Below are positions 9,418 to 16,523 of a DNA stretch of 64,000 bases, in pieces. Source of the stretch: Hyphomicrobiales bacterium (GTDB taxonomy: Bacteria > Pseudomonadota > Alphaproteobacteria > Rhizobiales > Rhizobiaceae); the NCBI GenBank assembly GCA_900468285.1, contig UBTF01000010.1:158997-222996 (forward strand), given 5' to 3'. The stretch's first letter is position 1. Every line of letters begins with the position of its first letter. A program made the translations under genes and the position numbers. The notes beneath the pieces are model-generated. The model saw nothing but the letters and a program-made list of their open reading frames with translations. It did no database searches and was not told the origin of the DNA.

Positions 9418-10431
9418 ATGACAAGAATGACGATGATCGAAGCTGTGCGCAGTGCCATGGACGTCTCCATGGGACGCGATGAGAATGTCGTGGTTTTTGG
9501 CGAGGATGTTGGTTACTTCGGCGGCGTCTTCCGCGCCACGCAGGGGCTTCAGGCCAAGTACGGACGCACGCGTTGCTTCGACGCGCCCATCAGCGAGTCC
9601 GGCATCGTAGGGACGGCAATCGGGATGGCTGCCTATGGTTTGCGCCCATGCATCGAAATCCAGTTCGCGGATTACATGTACCCTGCTTACGACCAGATCA
9701 CGCAGGAAGCAGCCCGTATCCGCTACCGCTCAAATGGTGATTTTACCTGCCCCATCGTTATTAGAATGCCGACCGGCGGTGGTATTTTCGGTGGACAGAC
9801 GCACAGCCAGAGCCCCGAGGCGCTTTTTACCCACGTCTGCGGCCTGAAGGTAATCGTTCCGTCCAATCCCTATGATGCCAAGGGATTGCTGATGTCTGCC
9901 ATAGAGGATCCCGATCCGGTCATGTTTCTGGAGCCGAAGCGGCTTTATAACGGGCCGTTTGATGGTCATCATGATCGGCCTGTCGTGCCATGGTCCAAAC
10001 ATGATCTGGGCGAGGTGCCGGAAGGTCACTACACCATTCCAATTGGCAAGGCAGAAATTCGCCGCCCAGGTACACAGGTTACCATCATTGCCTATGGGAC
10101 AATGGTGCATGTGGCTTTGGCAGCAGCGGAAGAGACGGGCATCGACGCCGAGGTGATCGATCTGCGCAGCCTGCTTCCACTCGATCTCGATACCATCGTG
10201 GCATCTGTTGCAAAGACCGGCCGTTGCCTCATGGTGCATGAGGCAACGCTGACCTCCGGCTTCGGAGCGGAGGTCGTCTCACTCGTTCAGGAGCACTGCT
10301 TCTATCACCTTGAAGCCCCGATCATCCGGGTTGCCGGATGGGACACGCCTTATCCCCATGCGCAGGAGTGGGATTACTTCCCCGGCCCCGCCCGTGTCGG
10401 GCGCGCACTGATTGAATTGATGGAGGCGTGA
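9418..10431 (+). CDS. bkdA2: Branched-chain 2-oxoacid dehydrogenase E1 component, beta subunit
   Basis: A 337-residue transketolase-like beta subunit, normal length. It opens TRMTMIEAVRSAMD and contains the conserved VFGEDVGYFGGVFRAT, then FDAPISESGIVG, IEIQFADYMYPA and the GGIFGGQTHSQSPEA loop. The C-terminal transketolase domain includes DLRSLLPLD and HEATLTSGFGAE. The start follows the alpha-subunit stop directly (TGACATG). A much longer frame open upstream overlaps bkdA1 and is discarded because the family N-terminus matches only from 9418. Confidence 0.95.
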   Translation: MTRMTMIEAVRSAMDVSMGRDENVVVFGEDVGYFGGVFRATQGLQAKYGRTRCFDAPISESGIVGTAIGMAAYGLRPCIEIQFADYMYPAYDQITQEAARIRYRSNGDFTCPIVIRMPTGGGIFGGQTHSQSPEALFTHVCGLKVIVPSNPYDAKGLLMSAIEDPDPVMFLEPKRLYNGPFDGHHDRPVVPWSKHDLGEVPEGHYTIPIGKAEIRRPGTQVTIIAYGTMVHVALAAAEETGIDAEVIDLRSLLPLDLDTIVASVAKTGRCLMVHEATLTSGFGAEVVSLVQEHCFYHLEAPIIRVAGWDTPYPHAQEWDYFPGPARVGRALIELMEA

Positions 10432-10433
10432 CC

Positions 10434-11678
10434 ATGGCCGAATATGTTCTGAAAATGCCTGATGTGGGTGAGGGCGTTGCTGAGGCCGAACTTGTGGAAT
10501 GGCACGTCAAGCCCGGTGATGTCGTTCGGGAAGACATGGTTCTTGCGGCGGTTATGACGGACAAAGCGACCATTGAAATACCCGCACCTGTGGCGGGAAC
10601 CGTGACATGGATTGCCGTGGATGTTGGGCAAACCGTTGCCGTCAAGGCACCGCTGGTTCGCATCGAGACAGAGGAAAGCAGTGGCGAGGCTGCCGAAACG
10701 CCTGCTAGCGTGACGATTCCTGCTGCTTCTGAAGCCGCCAAAGTGCCGAAGCCCGAAGTTCAGGCCGCGGAACCCCCAGTACAATCTGCGCCGTTAAATG
10801 CACCGTTGCAAAAGCCATTGGCCTCTCCGGCTGTGCGGCGGCGGGCATTGGACGCCGGTATCGATCTGCGCCAGCTCGCTGGCAGCGGACCTGCAGGGCG
10901 GATCACGCATGATGATATCGAGACTTTTCTGGCGGCGGGAACCCGTGCTCCAACTCCATCCGGGCGCAATCGGAAGACGGTGGTTGAAGAGATCAAAATC
11001 ACCGGCTTGAGGCGCAGGATCGCGGAAAAGATGGCTCTTTCCGTATCCCGCATTCCCCACATTACCTATGTCGAGGAGGTAGATGTCAGCGATCTGGAGG
11101 AATTGCGTGCCAAGATGAATGCGGCACGTCGGCCAGAACAGACCAAGCTGACGATCCTGCCCTTCCTCATGCAGGCCATCGTCAAGACCGTGGCCGAGCA
11201 GCCAGCGTTGAATGCAACGTTTGACGACGCTGCCGGTGTGATCAGCAGACATGCCGCCGTCCATATCGGCGTCGCCACACAGACGGGAGCCGGTCTGATC
11301 GTGCCTGTCGTTCGACACGCAGAAGAGCGAGGAATCTGGGAATGTGCTGCCGAACTTTCGCGGGTGGCGGAGGCGGCAAGGACAGGAAGTGCGCAGCGGG
11401 AGGAACTCTCCGGCTCCACCATTACCGTCAGTTCGCTGGGCGCGCTTGGCGGCATTGCTTCCACGCCGCTGATCAACCACCCGGAGGTCGCCATCATAGG
11501 TGTGAACAAGATTGTCGTCCGACCGGTTTGGGATGGCAGCCAGTTTGTGCCGCGCAAGATGATGAACCTTTCTTCCAGCTTTGATCACCGCATCATCGAC
11601 GGATGGGATGCTGCGAATTTCATCCAGCGCATCAAGGCACTGCTTGAAACGCCAGCCCTGATTTTCATTGAAAGCTGA
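10434..11678 (+). CDS. bkdB: Branched-chain 2-oxoacid dehydrogenase E2, dihydrolipoamide acyltransferase
   Basis: A 414-residue E2 with three readable parts. A lipoyl domain fills residues 1-80, with the lipoylated lysine in MTDKATIEIPAP. A peripheral-subunit-binding domain lies at about 128-165 (SPAVRRRALDAG, ending GRITHDDI), joined by Ala/Pro-rich linkers. The catalytic domain ends with SSSFDHRIIDGWDAA, the H-x3-D-G acyltransferase signature. It carries the acyl group from E1 to CoA and forms the core of the complex. The start two bases after the bkdA2 stop has GGAGG seven bases upstream. Confidence 0.95.
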   Translation: MAEYVLKMPDVGEGVAEAELVEWHVKPGDVVREDMVLAAVMTDKATIEIPAPVAGTVTWIAVDVGQTVAVKAPLVRIETEESSGEAAETPASVTIPAASEAAKVPKPEVQAAEPPVQSAPLNAPLQKPLASPAVRRRALDAGIDLRQLAGSGPAGRITHDDIETFLAAGTRAPTPSGRNRKTVVEEIKITGLRRRIAEKMALSVSRIPHITYVEEVDVSDLEELRAKMNAARRPEQTKLTILPFLMQAIVKTVAEQPALNATFDDAAGVISRHAAVHIGVATQTGAGLIVPVVRHAEERGIWECAAELSRVAEAARTGSAQREELSGSTITVSSLGALGGIASTPLINHPEVAIIGVNKIVVRPVWDGSQFVPRKMMNLSSSFDHRIIDGWDAANFIQRIKALLETPALIFIES

Positions 11679-11685
11679 GGCCGAC

Positions 11686-13083
11686 ATGAAAGAGATATAT
11701 TGCAAGCTTCTCATCATCGGTGCAGGTCCAGGCGGTTACGTCTGTGCCATCCGCGCTGGCCAGCTGGGCATCGATACCGTCATTGTCGAACAGGCAAGGT
11801 CCGGCGGTACATGTCTGAACGTGGGCTGCATTCCATCCAAGGCGCTGATCCATGCCGGGGATGAGTTTTACAAGGTTCGCCAGATGGCGGCGGGTCGCAC
11901 TTCGCTTGGCATCCGGCTACAGCAGCCGAGCCTTGATCTCGGTGAAACAATGGCCTGGAAGAACGGCATCGTCGGTCGCCTGAACAACGGCATCGCAGCC
12001 TTGTTGCAAAAGGCCAAGGTGAAAATGCTGGAGGGGACCGCGCAGTTTCGCGATGGCAAAACCGTACTTGTTGAAACGGAAACAGGCGCGCAGATTGTCA
12101 GGGCGGAGAACATCGTCATTGCTACGGGGTCCGCACCCGTAGAACTGCCTGATCTTCCCTTTGGGGAAAATGTCCTGTCTTCGGCAGAGGTATTTTCGCT
12201 GAACGAGGTGCCTGAGAGCATGGCTATCGTCGGTGGCGGCTATATAGGGCTGGAGCTTGGCACCGCCTTTGCCAAGATGGGATCACGCGTCACGATCGTT
12301 GAGGCAACGCCCCAAATTCTTCCACAATACGACGCCGACCTGGTAAAGCCCGTTGCAAAGCGGCTTGGTGAATTGGACATCACGGTCCTAACCAATGCAG
12401 TCGCAAGAAGATATGACGCGACCGCCTCTGCACTGGTTGTTTCCGAAAGGGATGGCAAAGACATAACGCTAGTCGCCGACAAAGTGCTGGTTACAGTTGG
12501 ACGAAGGCCGCGAACCGAAGGTTTTGGTCTAGAGGAGCTTGGGCTCGACATGGCCGGGCGCTTCATCCGTATCGATGAACGCTGCCGCACATCCATGCGC
12601 GGTGTGTTTGCAATAGGCGATATTACGGGCGAGCCGATGCTGGCTCACCGTGCCTCTGCCCAGGGTGAAATGGTGGCAGACATTATTGCCGGTGAAAAAC
12701 GCATGTGGGACAAGCGTTGTATTCCCACCGTATGTTTTACCGATCCGGAGATCGTCAGTGCCGGAATTTCGTCTGCCGAAGCGCGCGCTCAGGGCATCGA
12801 CGTTGCTGTCGGGCAATTTCCTTTCAGCGCCAGCGGTCGCGCCATGACAATGGGGGATGAGGCAGGCTTCGTGCGGGTCGTCTCTCGTGTGGATAACCAT
12901 CTGATCCTCGGCATTCAGGCCGTAGGCGCGGGCGTGTCTGAGCTGTCCAGCACCTTTTCGCTCGCCATCGAGATGGGCGCTCGCCTAGAGGACGTCGCTG
13001 GAACGATACATGCCCACCCCACCCGTGGCGAAGCATTTCAGGAAGCGTCGTTCAAGGCGCTGGGCCATGGTTTGCACGGCTAG
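11686..13083 (+). CDS. lpd: Dihydrolipoamide dehydrogenase (E3 of the branched-chain complex)
   Basis: A 465-residue FAD/NAD disulfide reductase. N-terminal FAD site IIGAGPGGY, redox-active disulfide in GGTCLNVGCIPSK, NAD site IVGGGYIGLELG near residue 177, second FAD contact GVFAIGDIT, and the C-terminal dimer domain with the active-site HAHPTRGEAFQEA. It reoxidises the lipoyl arm of E2 using NAD. Its place directly after bkdB suggests it is the dedicated E3 (LpdV-like) rather than the one serving pyruvate or 2-oxoglutarate dehydrogenase. ATG 11686 is chosen over an upstream codon that overlaps bkdB. Confidence 0.95.
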   Translation: MKEIYCKLLIIGAGPGGYVCAIRAGQLGIDTVIVEQARSGGTCLNVGCIPSKALIHAGDEFYKVRQMAAGRTSLGIRLQQPSLDLGETMAWKNGIVGRLNNGIAALLQKAKVKMLEGTAQFRDGKTVLVETETGAQIVRAENIVIATGSAPVELPDLPFGENVLSSAEVFSLNEVPESMAIVGGGYIGLELGTAFAKMGSRVTIVEATPQILPQYDADLVKPVAKRLGELDITVLTNAVARRYDATASALVVSERDGKDITLVADKVLVTVGRRPRTEGFGLEELGLDMAGRFIRIDERCRTSMRGVFAIGDITGEPMLAHRASAQGEMVADIIAGEKRMWDKRCIPTVCFTDPEIVSAGISSAEARAQGIDVAVGQFPFSASGRAMTMGDEAGFVRVVSRVDNHLILGIQAVGAGVSELSSTFSLAIEMGARLEDVAGTIHAHPTRGEAFQEASFKALGHGLHG

Positions 13084-13112
13084 TTGCAGGGTGACATCAG
13101 AAGGAGGCGACA

Positions 13113-13991
13113 ATGACATCCATTGCATTTATCGGGCTCGGCCACATGGGTGCGCCGATGGCAGCAAATCTGGTCAAAGCGGGGCACATTGTGCGTGGCT
13201 TCGATCTGGTGCCGGATCTGCTTGAACAGGCAGCCGCAGGCGGTGTCCTACCCTGCCACTCGCTCGAAGATGCGGTCGATGGATGCGATGTCGTCATCAC
13301 CATGCTTCCAGCCGGCAACCATGTGCTGTCTGTCTGGAGCAGTCTGGTCTCTCTCGTCCCTGCCGGGACGTTGTTGATCGATTGCTCCACGATCGATATC
13401 GAAAGCGCCCGTTCAGCGCATGACTTGGCCAGCAACCACGCCTGTCCTTCACTGGATGCTCCGGTTTCCGGCGGAACGGCAGGTGCACAGGCCGCCACGT
13501 TGACATTCATGGTGGGCGGGCAATCAGAAAGCTATGCGCGAGCAGAACCGTTGCTGCAGGCAATGGGCAGGCGGATCGTCTTTTGTGGAGGACCGTCCAT
13601 GGGGCAGGCGGCAAAAATCTGCAACAACATGATCCTCGGGGTATCAATGATAGCCGTCTCGGAAGCCTTTGTTCTCGCCGACAAGCTAGGGCTTTCTCAG
13701 CAATCCCTGTTTGATATTGCCTCTGTGTCATCCGGTCAATGTTGGGCATTGAACAGCTATTGCCCGGTGCCAGGCCCCGTTCCATCTTCACCCGCAAATC
13801 GAGATTATCTCCCGGGATTTGCAGCGGCCCTGATGCTGAAAGACCTGTCTCTGGCACAGGACGCTGCGCGAATGAGCGGTGCAGAAACACCGCTCGGTAG
13901 GGAAGCGGCAGCGCTCTATCAAAGATTTCTTGACACGGGAGGAGGCGGGAAGGACTTTTCCGCAATTATTCAGATGCTTGGCAAAGCATAA
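13113..13991 (+). CDS. mmsB: 3-hydroxyisobutyrate dehydrogenase
   Basis: A 292-residue member of the beta-hydroxyacid dehydrogenase family. The NAD motif is FIGLGHMGAPMAANL at residues 6-20, the substrate-binding block is DAPVSGGTAGAQAATLTFMVGG, and the catalytic lysine lies in GQAAKICNNMILG near residue 170. It oxidises 3-hydroxyisobutyrate to methylmalonate semialdehyde in valine breakdown, which fits the upstream acyl-CoA dehydrogenase and oxoacid dehydrogenase. GGAGGCGACA precedes the ATG. It is the last gene of the operon and ends six bases before a strong hairpin. Confidence 0.92.
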   Translation: MTSIAFIGLGHMGAPMAANLVKAGHIVRGFDLVPDLLEQAAAGGVLPCHSLEDAVDGCDVVITMLPAGNHVLSVWSSLVSLVPAGTLLIDCSTIDIESARSAHDLASNHACPSLDAPVSGGTAGAQAATLTFMVGGQSESYARAEPLLQAMGRRIVFCGGPSMGQAAKICNNMILGVSMIAVSEAFVLADKLGLSQQSLFDIASVSSGQCWALNSYCPVPGPVPSSPANRDYLPGFAAALMLKDLSLAQDAARMSGAETPLGREAAALYQRFLDTGGGGKDFSAIIQMLGKA

Positions 13992-13997
13992 TAGAGA

Positions 13998-14026
13998 CCG
14001 GGATAGGGAAGTTATCCCTATCCCGG
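13998..14026 (+). terminator. Perfect 12-bp hairpin between converging operons
   Basis: CCGGGATAGGGA at 13998-14009 pairs exactly with TCCCTATCCCGG at 14015-14026 around a five-base loop. It starts six bases after mmsB and 28 bases before the end of the converging YcaO-TfuA operon, so it probably stops transcripts from both sides. The downstream tract on the plus strand is mixed (CAAAAATTTCTTCTT), so intrinsic termination is plausible rather than certain. Confidence 0.75.
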
Positions 14027-14054
14027 CAAAAATTTCTTCTTGAAAAAGGTGGTG

Positions 14055-14303
14055 TCAGCAATGGCCTGCGCGAACGGAGGCAAGATTGATGATTTCTACA
14101 TTTGAAAGGTCAACGTCCATCTCGCTTTGCAGTGCGGACTTGAGAGCCTGTTTTGCGACGTCGATATACCAGCTGGCGGAAGGCGCTCCTAGGGAGTCGG
14201 CGACACCTTCTGCATAAGTCAGCATGTTGATGAGAGTGAGAAAGTCCTCCTGGCGTTCATTAATCTGGGCGTCAGTGTTCATGGAAGTCATCGGTAAACT
14301 CAT
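14055..14303 (-). CDS. 82-residue protein, last gene of the YcaO-TfuA operon
   Basis: No family recognised. The predicted protein starts MSLPMTSMNTDAQ, has an amphipathic alpha-helical centre (DFLTLINMLTYAEGVADSL and SWYIDVAKQALKSAL) and ends SVRAGHC with a C-terminal cysteine, its only one. It has no membrane segment or signal peptide. It follows tfuA by 113 bases on the same strand. The start is uncertain: none of the nearby ATG codons (14303, 14291, 14282) has a clear ribosome-binding site, and the frame stays open upstream into tfuA. Position and size make it either a partner protein or an alternative substrate of the YcaO-TfuA pair; neither is shown by sequence. Confidence 0.6.
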   Translation of the reverse strand: MSLPMTSMNTDAQINERQEDFLTLINMLTYAEGVADSLGAPSASWYIDVAKQALKSALQSEMDVDLSNVEIINLASVRAGHC

Positions 14304-14416
14304 CGTATGTTGTTGCGACAAATTCACCCTAACGGCACCGATTCCATTTCGCGCGTTGCAAAACCGTTGCACACGCAGAGCTTGATCATGCGGCACACCA
14401 TTCGCGTTGCGCTTAA

Positions 14417-15106
14417 TTAGTAATACATTTTCCGGAAAAGCGGCGTCGCGTTGAATTGCCATTCCATGTCGACCGCTGGCGCCAGATCACCTTGCATTGC
14501 CTGGATCAATTCCAGAGCATCGAGCCTCTTCTGGTCGATCCAACAAATGTCCACAACCGCCTTCAGCCTGTCGAAATCCATGTTTGCCGCCTGGGCGATA
14601 GCTTTCCATGTCCGGCGTTTGAAGAATATTTGGCAGGCGGCGTCATTGAGCAAGTTGTACTCCGTTGCGCTCACCATCTGCTTTTGTAGCATCCTGTCGA
14701 GGGTGGCCTGTACATTCACCAGTGGAAGGCTTGTGGCTGGATAACCAAGCTCTGCTGGACCATAGGTCAAGGCCACATCTGCATCGTCTACCCGTTTGCC
14801 GGAAGCGAAATCCTCAAAGATCCTGCCGATGCCGACCATTCCGAAGGCCGCGCACTCTGCTGCACGCAGGGCGCCCATGCTGGCAGCTCCAAACACGCGA
14901 ACCTTATTCGAAAGGGCGTATAGGAGCTCCTTATGCCACACGGGTGCTGCCATTGCGAACTGTCCATCGATGATGCCAATGGCGGTTGCTCCGTCGGCTA
15001 AGGCACGCATGACGTCTCCCTGGCAGGCGGGCGGTCGAAAATCGATATCCGGGGCAGCATAATCCCGAGCGTCTGGCAGGCTCGGTCCAACAAAGATAGT
15101 TTTCAT
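14417..15106 (-). CDS. tfuA: TfuA-like protein, partner of YcaO
   Basis: A 229-residue protein with the TfuA-core pattern: IFVGPSLPDARD at 4-15, GIIDGQF at 44-50, PVWHKELLYAL at 55-65 and GAASMGALRAAE at 73-84. TfuA was named from trifolitoxin production in Rhizobium. With YcaO it is known to support thioamide formation on peptide backbones, TfuA being thought to recruit or handle the sulfur donor. The ATG shares its A with the stop codon of ycaO (TGATG), so the two are translationally coupled. A longer frame to 15211 lies inside ycaO and is rejected. The C-terminal half (about 130-229) is less conserved and may contact YcaO or substrate. Confidence 0.93.
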   Translation of the reverse strand: MKTIFVGPSLPDARDYAAPDIDFRPPACQGDVMRALADGATAIGIIDGQFAMAAPVWHKELLYALSNKVRVFGAASMGALRAAECAAFGMVGIGRIFEDFASGKRVDDADVALTYGPAELGYPATSLPLVNVQATLDRMLQKQMVSATEYNLLNDAACQIFFKRRTWKAIAQAANMDFDRLKAVVDICWIDQKRLDALELIQAMQGDLAPAVDMEWQFNATPLFRKMYY

Positions 15107-16284
15107 CAAAGAGCCTTGGAAAGTGCGCGGCTGCCAAACCGCCGATGCCGATCGCCATCCGGGTTTTCCAACTGAGGCGCGACCACTTTCACGACAGAGG
15201 CCGGCAGCCAATCCGGGGCAAGATCGACGGCGAAAAGGTCGCAGATGCCACGTTCCTGAAGCCTGCCAAGGACGGCCTGCAGAGATTGCTGGGTGGATGT
15301 CGAACCGAGAACCGGCAAATCCTTCAAGCCTCTTGTAGCAATGGAATTCATCGCCTCCAGCGTTGCGGTATCTGCGGGCTGCGAAAAAATCTCCGGAAGA
15401 AGATCATCTCTAGCGCCGGCAATGAACGTCATTCTGGATTGCACCGCTTCCGTGATCGCTCTCATGGCGGCAATTTCGGGAAGGGTCGAGGCGCCCGCAC
15501 CCATGGTGATGTCCACATGGCGTATGGATCGTGGATAGCTCCGGTCTCTTGGACCGAGAAGCGCTACGACGCAAGGTATCGCCAAATCCGTCGTAATGTC
15601 GAATAGGGATATGTCGAGACCTGCAGCAGTGATCTTGTCCAGGGCTTGCCGCAGTGCGGGGGCACAAATTGCCGCGGTGTCTATCGCTGCTTTATATCGC
15701 TTGGCAGCGGGCGTTACCTGCCACAGCGTCAAGGCATCGCGCTCTACACGCTCCAGCAAGCCATGCAGGACCGCTTCGTCACGTGTATTGCCCGATGCAA
15801 GGCCGTCGGATGATTGCCAATATCGTGACGATGGTACTGTGCGGTCGAGATGGATTGCCTCATAGGGAAGCCAAACAGGCTGAGCGCCAACGAGGTGGGT
15901 GCCGCGAACCCAGCTTGATTCTTCGTCTGGCGCTGGGGGCTTTGAGTGAGACAGAAGCAGGCAATCCAGCGTATCGACAGTTTGCCCTTCTTTTTCGAGC
16001 ATCAACCGGCTTGTAACGCGCAAAAAGCAAGCGGGATTTGTGGCAACCGCCCGCTCAATTGCCTCCATCGCTGCCGATGTCTTGGCCGCTTCGTCATCGA
16101 TACCCTTTCCTTGGGCGATCACGATGGCCTTGGCGTTGGGAGCAAATGCGCACCAGACGGCGATGCCGATATCATCCAGGCCAGTCTGTCGGGCAAGCCG
16201 CGTGATGCCCAACCGCGACAGGAAAGGCGAAACCCGTGAAAAGGTTTCGCCCGCAGAGCACGCTCGATAATTGTCGAGCTGCAA
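15106..16284 (-). CDS. YcaO-domain ATP-dependent peptide-backbone activating enzyme
   Basis: A 392-residue YcaO protein. The ATP-binding signatures are intact: SAAMEAIER at 70-78, the block GLASGNTRDEAVLHGLLERV followed by ERDAL at about 161-185 (Glu170, Glu178, Glu181), and ITEAVQSR at 277-284. It ends RALSKAL, without the Pro-rich C-terminus of azoline-forming cyclodehydratases. YcaO enzymes phosphorylate a backbone amide oxygen; paired with TfuA the usual outcome is a thioamide. The start is TTG two bases after the stop of the 74-aa peptide gene; no ATG or GTG fits, and the family N-terminus (SRVSPFLSRLGITRLA) begins only about 16 residues in. Substrate unknown. Confidence 0.93.
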   Translation of the reverse strand: MQLDNYRACSAGETFSRVSPFLSRLGITRLARQTGLDDIGIAVWCAFAPNAKAIVIAQGKGIDDEAAKTSAAMEAIERAVATNPACFLRVTSRLMLEKEGQTVDTLDCLLLSHSKPPAPDEESSWVRGTHLVGAQPVWLPYEAIHLDRTVPSSRYWQSSDGLASGNTRDEAVLHGLLERVERDALTLWQVTPAAKRYKAAIDTAAICAPALRQALDKITAAGLDISLFDITTDLAIPCVVALLGPRDRSYPRSIRHVDITMGAGASTLPEIAAMRAITEAVQSRMTFIAGARDDLLPEIFSQPADTATLEAMNSIATRGLKDLPVLGSTSTQQSLQAVLGRLQERGICDLFAVDLAPDWLPASVVKVVAPQLENPDGDRHRRFGSRALSKAL

Positions 16285-16286
16285 GA

Positions 16287-16511
16287 TCAGTCTTGGCCTT
16301 CGTGGATGCCGGTTGCAATAGGCGATGTCGAGGAAACCGCAATCGCCAGATTAACACCCTTGGTCAGTGTTACGCCCGAAGCGCGCAGAGATGCTGCTGT
16401 CGCCAGCTCGTCGGACAGGGGAGCTTTGATAGCAGTCACGGTTCCCGCCTTCAGATCCGCCAGCCAAAGACCATTTTCGCCTTCAACTCCAAAAACAACT
16501 GCCTGTGTCAT
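16287..16511 (-). CDS. 74-residue peptide upstream of ycaO, candidate RiPP precursor
   Basis: A small unrecognised protein directly before ycaO (two bases apart), starting MTQAVVFGVEGENG and ending IATGIHEGQD. It has no cysteine, no signal peptide and no membrane helix; the C-terminal third is rich in Ser, Thr, Ala, Val and Gly. Precursor peptides of YcaO systems are commonly small ORFs adjoining the enzyme, so it is the best precursor candidate in the window. A good AAGGAAAG site lies about eight bases upstream and overlaps the stop codon of the preceding regulator gene. No leader cleavage motif (such as Gly-Gly at a leader/core boundary) is evident. It could instead be an accessory protein. 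Confidence 0.65.
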   Translation of the reverse strand: MTQAVVFGVEGENGLWLADLKAGTVTAIKAPLSDELATAASLRASGVTLTKGVNLAIAVSSTSPIATGIHEGQD

Positions 16512-16523
16512 TAATACTTTCCT

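Noticed and set aside
14304..14462. Upstream extension of the 82-aa gene into the end of tfuA
   Set aside because: The extension overlaps tfuA in another frame, lacks a ribosome-binding site and has no recognisable domain. The shorter form is kept, with its start marked uncertain.
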